Below are positions 1 through 6,001 of a stretch of DNA of 6,490 nucleotides, one piece after another. The DNA is taken from contig DCLG01000030.1 of assembly GCA_002320935.1 (NCBI GenBank), forward strand, positions 96,565 to 103,054, in the 5' to 3' direction. The notes under the pieces were generated by a model. It did not search any database and was not told the origin of the DNA. It saw only the letters and a program-made list of their open reading frames with translations. This stretch comes from Pedobacter sp. UBA1654. GTDB lineage: Bacteria; Bacteroidota; Bacteroidia; Sphingobacteriales; Sphingobacteriaceae. Numbering within the stretch: the stretch's first letter is position 1; the number at the start of each line of letters is the position of its first letter. The position numbers were made by a program, and so were the translations under genes.

Positions 1-956
1 ATTCTGATCCAGTCAAAATCTTTTTTAGCATTGGCTTCTGAAAAGGCCGTCCAAAGCGGCGTCATTACGATGGCCGAGAACATGGTGATCACACCGAAAT
101 ATTTGTAAGCAATGGCATAAGGAGTCACCGATTTAGGACCAAGCACCTGGGTAATGACCATATTATCAATGTTGTAGTACAGGATCAATCCCATTTGAAT
201 GATAAAGAACTTTATGCCAAGTCCCACAACGTCCTTAAGACAGCTGAAGTCCACATACTTAATGGATGGTGCAATTGCGCGGAACCGTTTGTGGTATAAA
301 ACACCCGTAAAAATGAAGAGCACCAGGATTGGTGTCAGGCACATTGGTACGGCCAGTTGTAATAATGTGCCGCTTACATAGTACTTGGTTAAGAAGAAAA
401 TTACGGTAACGGTGATCAGGCTGCTGACGAAGTTTATGAGGGAGCCGACAACGGTATTTTGGTTGGCTGCTGCCACGGCGATAATGAGGTTTAGCACGAA
501 CTGAAAAGTAAAGGAGAGGAAAACGATCCAGGCAACTGCCCCGAGTTCATAGGCGTATGCTGCAGGGGCATTTAAGATTTTGGACCAGTCCACGAAAAAC
601 TGCATTCCAAAGAACAGCACCAGCAGTGAAATGCTTAAGATGCTCAGTGTGGCGTAAGTGGTGCTGACGTAAGTTTTGCCCTGATTATAATCACCTTTTG
701 AAATGGCTTCCGTAAGTTTTGTTTTGAGGCCGTTACCCAGCCCGATATCAAAAAAACTGAACCAGCCGATGATGGAACTTAGGGTTAACCACAAGCCGTA
801 TTGGGTCTCATTTACAAACCGGATGGTCAATGGTATGAGGATAAGGCTTATCGCTATGCTGCCGCCCTTAATGATCAAAGAATAGAAAATGTTTTTTTTA
901 ACGGTAAGGCTTCTGTTATGGCCTCTCGAAAAAAAACCGGAGATGTGTTTGAGCAT
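1..956 (-). CDS. wzx: Polysaccharide flippase (Wzx/MOP-superfamily), 3' end cut off
   Basis: Reading the minus strand from the ATG at 956-954 gives 318 codons open to the window edge, so the C-terminal part is missing; family members are usually about 420-500 residues. The protein is strongly hydrophobic, with membrane-like segments near residues 25-45, 57-75, 104-121, 140-163, 170-190, 198-220, 246-263 and 285-302. The stretch at residues 53-84 (YGLWLTL, then FFDIGLGNGLKTKL) is the N-terminal signature of polysaccharide export proteins in the MOP flippase superfamily. Such proteins move undecaprenyl-linked repeat units across the inner membrane. An in-frame TAA at 977-975 limits upstream extension, and ATG 956 is the only good start before the conserved part. 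It diverges from the glycosyltransferase operon and shares its control region. The family is secure; the substrate is unknown. Confidence 0.88.
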   Translation of the reverse strand, partial: MLKHISGFFSRGHNRSLTVKKNIFYSLIIKGGSIAISLILIPLTIRFVNETQYGLWLTLSSIIGWFSFFDIGLGNGLKTKLTEAISKGDYNQGKTYVSTTYATLSILSISLLVLFFGMQFFVDWSKILNAPAAYAYELGAVAWIVFLSFTFQFVLNLIIAVAAANQNTVVGSLINFVSSLITVTVIFFLTKYYVSGTLLQLAVPMCLTPILVLFIFTGVLYHKRFRAIAPSIKYVDFSCLKDVVGLGIKFFIIQMGLILYYNIDNMVITQVLGPKSVTPYAIAYKYFGVITMFSAIVMTPLWTAFSEANAKKDFDWIR

Positions 957-983
957 TGATGATATAATGGTCCCTTAAAAATG

Positions 984-991
984 CAAATGTA
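984..991 (-). promoter_or_regulatory. Putative promoter -7 element for the flippase gene
   Basis: On the minus strand this reads TACATTTG, a full match to the Bacteroidota primary-sigma -7 consensus TAnnTTTG. It lies 27 bp before the flippase ATG, which would give a leader of roughly 20 nt. No clear TTG-type -33 element is visible at the expected distance, so the call rests on one motif and its position. Confidence 0.5.
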
Positions 992-1013
992 ACTTAATTT
1001 ATATCAGGTTCCG

Positions 1014-1021
1014 TAACTTTG
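1014..1021 (+). promoter_or_regulatory. Putative promoter -7 element for the glycosyltransferase operon
   Basis: The sequence TAACTTTG matches the Bacteroidota TAnnTTTG -7 element exactly and lies 28 bp before the ATG at 1050, giving a predicted leader of about 24 nt. A -33 TTG is not evident around 990-995. It points away from the minus-strand element at 984-991, only 22 bp off. Confidence 0.55.
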
Positions 1022-1049
1022 CCCGCCGATATAAAGACGGACATCATAA

Positions 1050-1778
1050 ATGATTACAATAATTACGGTTGTATATAACGGGGAAAAGACGATCAGGGAC
1101 ACCATTGAAAGTGTATGCAATCAAACGCTGCTGCCGGAGGAATATTTGATTATAGATGGTCTGTCAACAGACGGTACCCTGAGCATTGTAAAAGAATATA
1201 TGGGACGTTTTCCTTTCATCAGACTGGTGTCTGAGCAGGATAAAGGCATATATGATGCGATGAATAAGGGGCTCGCTTTAGCAAAAGGTAAGCTGATCGG
1301 TATGCTCAACAGTGATGATTGGTATGAACCGGATGCCCTGGAGAAAATGAGTCAGGCTTACCAGGCTAAGGGATCAGGTGTTTACTTTGGTATTTTAAGG
1401 TATATAAAGGATGAGATGGACTACTATCTGGAACGTACCAGTGAGCAGTTTGTCTCTGAACGTATGATTCCGCACCCGGCAACTTTTGTTACTAAAGACA
1501 TCTATGAAAAATATGGTTGCTTTGATCTGCAGTACCGGTATTCAGCAGATTTAGACTGGGTGCTCAGACTTGCAAGAATCAATAAAGCGCCCTTCCACCA
1601 TCTGGATCACATCATTGCCAATTTCAGAATCGGCGGTGCCTCGGAGTCCTGGAAAGCCAGTCTGGAGTCTGAATCCGTCCTGAAAAAATATGGTGTCATC
1701 AGCAGTAAACAGTACGCCATAAGATCCATGATACTACGCTTAAGACTCCTGTTAACCTCCCTTCAGGGAAAGAAGTAA
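1050..1778 (+). CDS. GT2 glycosyltransferase, WfgS-like
   Basis: A 242-residue GT-A fold glycosyltransferase with no membrane segment, expected to act at the cytoplasmic face of the inner membrane on a lipid-linked acceptor. The N-terminus (ITVVYNG, residues 4-11) is the first nucleotide-binding strand. DGLSTDGT (36-43), DKGIYDAMNKG (64-74) and the metal-binding NSDD (87-90, the DxD position) are in the expected order. HPATFV (142-147) and SADLDW (165-170) form the acceptor and catalytic half. The DKGIYDAMNKG block is typical of the WfgS/WcaE-like branch of GT2. The length is normal for that branch and all core residues seem present. It is the first gene after the divergent control region and lies 9 bp before the next gene. 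The donor sugar and linkage cannot be inferred. Confidence 0.9.
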   Translation: MITIITVVYNGEKTIRDTIESVCNQTLLPEEYLIIDGLSTDGTLSIVKEYMGRFPFIRLVSEQDKGIYDAMNKGLALAKGKLIGMLNSDDWYEPDALEKMSQAYQAKGSGVYFGILRYIKDEMDYYLERTSEQFVSERMIPHPATFVTKDIYEKYGCFDLQYRYSADLDWVLRLARINKAPFHHLDHIIANFRIGGASESWKASLESESVLKKYGVISSKQYAIRSMILRLRLLLTSLQGKK

Positions 1779-1787
1779 TCCATTCTG

Positions 1788-2876
1788 ATGAATAAAAACA
1801 TCCAGTACTTTGCGCAGTTCAGTCCGGAAACCAATGACGGCGGGGCCTCCAGAAATGTTGCTTTCTGTGAACATTACAGGAATAAAGGCGCAGAAATTTA
1901 CAACCTCCATCAGCCGAATAAATTTTTAAGGGTCCTGAACCTTTTCAAGGTTTTGGGTATGCTGCTGCGCTCGAAACATAAAATCTTGTTCTTTCATCAG
2001 GGTACGATCATGTACCTTTTTCCGCTTGCGTTATTGAAGTTCCCGCTGATCAGCAAGCTGGTCTTTGGACTGCTGCAAAAGGTGGCGCTTAAGAACAGGC
2101 TGATCATAGAAGTCAACGACCTGCCTTATGAACAGGCCATTGATCTGGAACTACCCGTGACCCGGGTGGTGGAACATTTCCAGGATCAGTTGTACAGCCT
2201 GAAAAACTGCTACTACATATTTGCCTCCAGAGAAATGGAACTTTTTGTGAAAGCTAAGTTTGGCATTCAAGATACCCACTCCGAGGTGATCGTAAACGGA
2301 GCCGACCGGTTGGAAGATCATAAACTTGCTAAAAGCACCTTCGGCCTGCCTGAAGGGAAAATCAACTGTGTATATGCCGGGACCCTGAATAAAGGGCGTC
2401 AGGTCGAATCCCTGATTGCCATGTTCAGCGGGCTGAAAGAGATGAATCTGGTATTACTCGGCGACTGGGGGGAATGGCTGCTCGGGGAGAATCTACCGGA
2501 GAATGTTTTTTACCTCGGCAACAAAAGCAATGGCCTTGCACAACAGATTGTTGCGAATTGTGATCTGGGCCTGATTCAATATGACAGCAGCAGGTTCTAT
2601 TATAATCTGTGTTTTCCAACCAAGATCTCCTTCTACCTGACTGCAGGAATTCCGGTCCTGTGTACGCCGCTTAAAGAGTTGATGTTTCATTTCAAAAATG
2701 CTAAAGGGGTGTTTTTCTCGGAGATCAGCGAATGGCCCGGCTTTCTGCATACCATTGATGACGCCTTTTTAGAAGACATGAAAGCCGAGGCAAAAGCAGA
2801 AAGTGTAGCGTATGAGTGGTCCTACCTCCTGGGAAGGTCCAGACTCCTTAATGCGCCCGGTCTTCATACAATATAG
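1788..2876 (+). CDS. GT-B fold glycosyltransferase, GT4-like
   Basis: A 362-residue protein that I read as a two-domain GT-B glycosyltransferase. The N-terminal half has a Gly-rich opening (TNDGGASRN, 15-23), a hydrophobic stretch at 74-98 that may touch the membrane, and the block EVNDLPYEQA (108-117), a pattern seen in GT4-type enzymes. The C-terminal donor domain begins near 193 (CVYAGTLNKGRQVESLI, 194-210), continues with LVLLGDWGEW (221-230), and carries FPTKISFYLTAGIPVL (276-291), which occupies the nucleotide-sugar site of these families. The usual EX7E pair of classical GT4 enzymes is not obvious, as in galactofuranosyltransferase-like relatives, so the subfamily is uncertain. It follows the GT2 gene by 9 bp with no promoter visible between them, so the two are probably co-transcribed. 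Specificity is unknown. Confidence 0.78.
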   Translation: MNKNIQYFAQFSPETNDGGASRNVAFCEHYRNKGAEIYNLHQPNKFLRVLNLFKVLGMLLRSKHKILFFHQGTIMYLFPLALLKFPLISKLVFGLLQKVALKNRLIIEVNDLPYEQAIDLELPVTRVVEHFQDQLYSLKNCYYIFASREMELFVKAKFGIQDTHSEVIVNGADRLEDHKLAKSTFGLPEGKINCVYAGTLNKGRQVESLIAMFSGLKEMNLVLLGDWGEWLLGENLPENVFYLGNKSNGLAQQIVANCDLGLIQYDSSRFYYNLCFPTKISFYLTAGIPVLCTPLKELMFHFKNAKGVFFSEISEWPGFLHTIDDAFLEDMKAEAKAESVAYEWSYLLGRSRLLNAPGLHTI

Positions 2877-2909
2877 CGGCTGCGCTCATGCAGAAACATT
2901 TATTTACCC

Positions 2910-2917
2910 TATCTTTG
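2910..2917 (+). promoter_or_regulatory. Putative promoter -7 element for the wzz-wzy unit
   Basis: TATCTTTG is an exact match to the Bacteroidota TAnnTTTG consensus in the largest gap between plus-strand genes. It predicts a start near 2922-2925 and a leader of about 57-60 nt before the wzz ATG at 2982. No clear -33 TTG is seen near 2888-2892. Its last base touches an inverted repeat beginning at 2918. The following four genes may therefore be transcribed separately from the two upstream glycosyltransferases. Confidence 0.55.
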
Positions 2918-2936
2918 TGCGCCGATGTCCGGCGCA
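2918..2936. terminator. Perfect 7-bp GC-rich inverted repeat; possible terminator or operator
   Basis: TGCGCCG (2918-2924) and CGGCGCA (2930-2936) are perfect inverted copies around a 5-nt loop (ATGTC). The right arm is followed by TGTTGTTTAGG, which is only moderately T-rich, so as an intrinsic terminator for the upstream pair it would be weak. Initiation from the TAnnTTTG at 2910-2917 would fall inside the repeat, so transcripts from that promoter would lack the left arm. The hairpin could form only in RNA reading through from upstream; otherwise the repeat may act as a DNA operator. Position and symmetry are seen directly; the role is inferred. Confidence 0.4.
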
Positions 2937-2981
2937 TGTTGTTTAGGATCAACGCTTAAGTCGGGGTAAAAAATCACATTA

Positions 2982-4070
2982 ATGAGTATACAAGTACTAA
3001 GGGAGGATAAACATAAGGGGGAGATCTCCATTAAAGAAGTTTCAGCGAAGCTGAAGTTGCTGTATGACGATCTGAAGTCTAAATGGCTGCTGTTAATGGG
3101 CATAGGTTTAATCGCGGCATTAGCGGGCTACTTTTATGCGAAGTCCAAAGCACCACTTTATAACGCCACCACAACCTTTGTTCTGGAAAATCCTGAAGGT
3201 GGCGCTGGTCTGGGGCAGTATGCCGGTCTTGCTTCTATGGTGGGCGTAGACCTTGGCGGCAGCGGCGGTGGTATATTTCAGGGTGACAATATCCTGGAAC
3301 TTTACAAGTCCCGCACCATGATCGAAAAAACCTTACTGAGTGCGGTGGAAGAGGAGGAAGGAAAAAAGCAGCTCTTGATAGATCGTTATATTGAGTTTAA
3401 TAAGTTGAAAGCATCCTGGGCTGAAAAACCGGCCCTGATGAATCTGAAATTTGAGGGCCATGCCACAAGGCAGATCACACGTGCGACCCGCCTTAGGGAC
3501 AGTGTACTTGCTGCCATCGCCGGAGAGATCAATAAATCAAACCTTACGGTTGTTAAACCGGATAAAAATTTGAGCATCATCCGGGTGGATGTAAAAACGA
3601 AGGATGAGTTTTTCTCCAAGATGTTCAATGATCAGATCGTTAAAAATGTAAATGACTTTTACATACAGACCAAAACCAAGAAATCCCTCCAGAACGTAAC
3701 GATCCTCAAAGAGAAAGTGGATTCTGTGACCAGGGTGATGAACGGTGCCATCTATAACGTTGCTTCGGTTGCTGATGCAACGCCCAACTTAAATCCTACC
3801 CGCCAGCTGCAAAGAACCGCACCAATGCAACGCTCACAGTTCTCTGCGGAGACCAATAAAGTGATTCTTGCGGAGCTGGTTAAGAACCTGGAACTGTCCA
3901 AGATCAGCTTGCTGAAGGAGACCCCACTGATCCAGATCGTAGACCAACCACAGTTTCCGCTGGAGCGGCTTAAGTTAGGTAATTTAAAGGCTGCGGTCCT
4001 GTTTAGTTTCGCCGCTGTTGCCCTGTTTGTTGTTTTTCGTTTGATCCGGCTTTTACTGAGTAGTGATTAA
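2982..4070 (+). CDS. wzz: Wzz-type polysaccharide chain-length regulator, no kinase domain
   Basis: A 362-residue inner-membrane protein with the two-transmembrane layout of the Wzz (polysaccharide co-polymerase) family. A cytoplasmic N-tail (1-34) leads to TM1 (about 35-53). A periplasmic domain (54-333) starts with the family-typical beta strand YNATTTFVLEN (60-70) and a Gly-rich turn (73-97), followed by ILELYKSRTMIEKTLL (104-119). A helical stretch lies near 205-260, then IVDQPQFPLERLK (319-331), the Pro-containing motif that precedes TM2 (about 334-356). The protein ends at SSD just after TM2, so there is no fused BY-kinase. Wzz proteins set the modal length of Wzy products. The ATG at 2982 is supported by the natural N-tail before TM1; the Shine-Dalgarno match is poor. 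It begins a new unit behind a likely promoter and lies 17 bp before the polymerase gene, its expected partner. Confidence 0.88.
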   Translation: MSIQVLREDKHKGEISIKEVSAKLKLLYDDLKSKWLLLMGIGLIAALAGYFYAKSKAPLYNATTTFVLENPEGGAGLGQYAGLASMVGVDLGGSGGGIFQGDNILELYKSRTMIEKTLLSAVEEEEGKKQLLIDRYIEFNKLKASWAEKPALMNLKFEGHATRQITRATRLRDSVLAAIAGEINKSNLTVVKPDKNLSIIRVDVKTKDEFFSKMFNDQIVKNVNDFYIQTKTKKSLQNVTILKEKVDSVTRVMNGAIYNVASVADATPNLNPTRQLQRTAPMQRSQFSAETNKVILAELVKNLELSKISLLKETPLIQIVDQPQFPLERLKLGNLKAAVLFSFAAVALFVVFRLIRLLLSSD

Positions 4071-4073
4071 TTT

Positions 4074-4091
4074 ATGGCAGCCCGTAAATGA
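4074..4091 (+). other. Five-codon mini-ORF overlapping the polymerase start
   Basis: Between wzz and the polymerase gene, ATG GCA GCC CGT AAA TGA encodes MAARK and stops within the polymerase start: its TGA (4089-4091) overlaps the ATG at 4088-4090 as ATGA. This geometry could let a terminating ribosome restart on the polymerase, useful where no Shine-Dalgarno sequence is visible. An ORF this short can occur by chance, and no translation evidence is available. Confidence 0.2.
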
Positions 4092-5131
4092 TTGTTCTGC
4101 TCTGTATCTGCCTCCTTTTCCTCAGCACCCTGGTCTTCTGCTTTGTCCCGGTTAAGGCGAATTCGAGTGCATTCCTGATCCTGTCAGTAATCGGGCTGTC
4201 CGCAATTCTGGTGATCTCCTTCCGTGGGGAAAATGTTGACTTCGATTACGGCAGCTATAAAGAACTCTTTTATCAGCAAGGTTTTGATATCTATATTGAA
4301 CCTACTTTCTTGTTGTTTAAATATCTGGTACGCACATTCCTGGGCAACAATTTCCTTTTTGTGGTGATGATGTATGCTGTTCTGGCGGTATTTCTAAAGT
4401 TTTATGGCATTCTCAAGCTGTCGGAATTCTGGTTCTTTTCTGTGCTGATCTACCTGTCGAACATCTTTATTATTCAGGACATGACCCAGATTCGGGCCGG
4501 AGTCTGCGCATCGATGCTGCTGTTATCGCTCATACCTTTAAAGCATAAAAATCACATCGGCTTTTTTGTGCTGGCCGGTATTGCTAGTCTTTTTCACTTT
4601 TCCGGGTTGATCATCTTCTTCTTCTGGTTTTTAGATACGGAAAACATGAATCGCAAGATCTGGTACATGATCATACCGTTCTGCTACTTTGCGTTCTTAG
4701 CTGGATTAAATGTGTCCACCTTAGCACGACTCATACCCATCGCCAGTGTACAGGCGAAGCTAAACGTGTATTTCGCGCTTCAGAAATCCGGTGATGTGCT
4801 GCAGGTTAACGTATTCAGCGTTCTGATCCTGGCGCGTATACTCTTGGTATACCTGTTCCTGTACAAACTGGATCGGCTTTCTTCCAGAAATCCCTTTGCC
4901 ATCATTTCCATTAAGATCTATCTGCTCTCCATAGGGGTGCTCATCATTGTTGCGGATGTCAGTACGCTTGCATTCAGGTTAAACGAGCTTTTGAGCGTCA
5001 TCGAGATCGTTACGGTGCCCCTGCTGATCTACATATTCCGGCCAAGGATCATTGGTCAGATCCTGGTTGCATTGTTTGCCGTAATGCTCCTGTTTTTCCA
5101 TTTCCGTGCCCATACTTTAATGATATTTTAG
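4088..5131 (+). CDS. wzy: EpsG-family polysaccharide polymerase (Wzy-like)
   Basis: A 347-residue polytopic membrane protein with about 9-11 hydrophobic segments across its whole length and no soluble domain. EpsG-family landmarks appear in order: FRGENVDFDYGSYKELF (45-61) after the second membrane segment, EPTFLLFKYL (71-80), QIRAGVCASMLLLSL (134-148), ASLFHFSGLI (166-175) and AFRLNELLSV (295-304). R46, R136, H170 and R297 are candidate functional residues by position in the family pattern. These proteins act as Wzy-type polymerases, joining lipid-linked repeat units on the periplasmic side. An in-frame TAA (4085-4087) directly before the ATG fixes the start at or after 4088. The gene follows wzz by 17 bp and ends in a TAG that directly abuts the next ATG. 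It is the only polymerase candidate in the window. Confidence 0.85.
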   Translation: MIVLLCICLLFLSTLVFCFVPVKANSSAFLILSVIGLSAILVISFRGENVDFDYGSYKELFYQQGFDIYIEPTFLLFKYLVRTFLGNNFLFVVMMYAVLAVFLKFYGILKLSEFWFFSVLIYLSNIFIIQDMTQIRAGVCASMLLLSLIPLKHKNHIGFFVLAGIASLFHFSGLIIFFFWFLDTENMNRKIWYMIIPFCYFAFLAGLNVSTLARLIPIASVQAKLNVYFALQKSGDVLQVNVFSVLILARILLVYLFLYKLDRLSSRNPFAIISIKIYLLSIGVLIIVADVSTLAFRLNELLSVIEIVTVPLLIYIFRPRIIGQILVALFAVMLLFFHFRAHTLMIF

Positions 5132-6001
5132 ATGATAGTTTCCGATATCCAATTCGTCATTGTCCTTTACAAGCAGCAGCTGGCCGCATCCAAGAGTTTT
5201 CTTGCGCTAAAGGCGAGTCTCGACAGGCTCAAAGAAAAAGGTAACCTGTTTATTTACGATAATAGTCCTGAAAAGCAGCCATACGCCAGCCTGACACAGG
5301 ATCGCTTTCAGGAAAGCATTTATGTGCATGATCCGGAAAACGGTGGACTAAGTGTTGCCTACAATGCTGCGGCGCGGCATGCCGGGCAAAGCGGTAGAAA
5401 GTGGCTGTTTTTACTGGACCAGGATACTACTTTCCCGGAAGACACCCTGGAACAATATCTTCGCAGCATTGAAGCACATCCTGAAATTGAGTTATTTGTA
5501 CCCATACTGCAAATCGCTAACGGCCTTTTCATGTCGCCATGCCGGTATAAGTACAAATGGGGGAAGCTGATGAAAAGCGTTGAACCCGGCCTGCATGCAT
5601 TTGCAGATACCGTACCCGTAAATAGTGGACTCTGTGTAAACCTGGAGGCTTTTTTAGCTGTTGGCGGCTACAATGAAAACATCCGGCTGGACGGTGCAGA
5701 TTACCAGTTTATTGAACGGTTCAGGAAAAAGTATCCGACCTATATGGTGCTGGACATCAGGTTTTATCAGGATTTCTCCCTGTTTGATACCGATGAAAGC
5801 AGCTTAGCCAGCAGGTTTTCGCTCTTTCTTGCGGATGTAAGTAATTTTGAAAGACATTCCTTATTGGACTCCTTGCTGTATGCGAGACTGGCATTTGTGA
5901 GAATGCTGCATCTGACGATGCAAACCAAAAGCAAAACATTCCTGAGCATGTATTTGCGCAGCTTGTTTAAAAATAATGCACCTAAAGCTACATTGAAATG
6001 A
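5132..6001 (+). CDS. GT2 glycosyltransferase, RfbF/rhamnosyltransferase-like
   Basis: A 289-residue GT2 enzyme resembling the RfbF/WbbL-like branch, many of whose members transfer rhamnose. The N-terminal strand FVIVLYKQ (8-15) and IYDNS (41-45) fit the nucleotide pocket. NGGLSVAYNAA (70-80) is the block typical of this branch, LDQDT (95-99) holds the metal-binding DxD, and PVNSGLCVN (162-170) and GGYNENIRLDGADYQF (178-193) form the acceptor side. The acceptor motif usually reads close to DYVDxEWCxR; here it is DGADYQFIERF (187-197), so the specificity may not be rhamnose. The start directly follows the polymerase TAG in the same frame, so the N-terminus cannot lie further upstream. The stop overlaps the next start (ATGA, 5998-6001), suggesting translational coupling. 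GT2 is secure; the sugar is not. Confidence 0.85.
   Translation: MIVSDIQFVIVLYKQQLAASKSFLALKASLDRLKEKGNLFIYDNSPEKQPYASLTQDRFQESIYVHDPENGGLSVAYNAAARHAGQSGRKWLFLLDQDTTFPEDTLEQYLRSIEAHPEIELFVPILQIANGLFMSPCRYKYKWGKLMKSVEPGLHAFADTVPVNSGLCVNLEAFLAVGGYNENIRLDGADYQFIERFRKKYPTYMVLDIRFYQDFSLFDTDESSLASRFSLFLADVSNFERHSLLDSLLYARLAFVRMLHLTMQTKSKTFLSMYLRSLFKNNAPKATLK

Noticed and set aside
199..885. Short plus-strand open frames of about 60 codons in the left part
   Set aside because: They run antisense to the flippase gene, whose minus-strand translation is continuous and has a clear family signature.
963..968. Plus-strand TATAAT resembling a sigma-70 -10 hexamer
   Set aside because: No -35-like partner at suitable spacing, it lies over 80 bp from the next plus-strand gene, and the nearby TAnnTTTG elements fit this type of organism better.
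1758..1769. Short inverted repeat TCCC-TTCA-GGGA near the end of the first GT2 gene
   Set aside because: The stem is only 4 bp, has no T tract and lies inside coding sequence; the purine-rich part might at most aid initiation of the next gene.
2493..2750. An 85-codon minus-strand open frame inside the GT-B gene
   Set aside because: Antisense shadow with a low-complexity, non-family-like translation and no promoter or spacing that would suggest a gene.
2982..4070. Possible fused tyrosine kinase (BY-kinase) on the Wzz protein
   Set aside because: The protein ends six residues or so after TM2, and no Walker motifs or Tyr-rich tail are present here or in the next gene.
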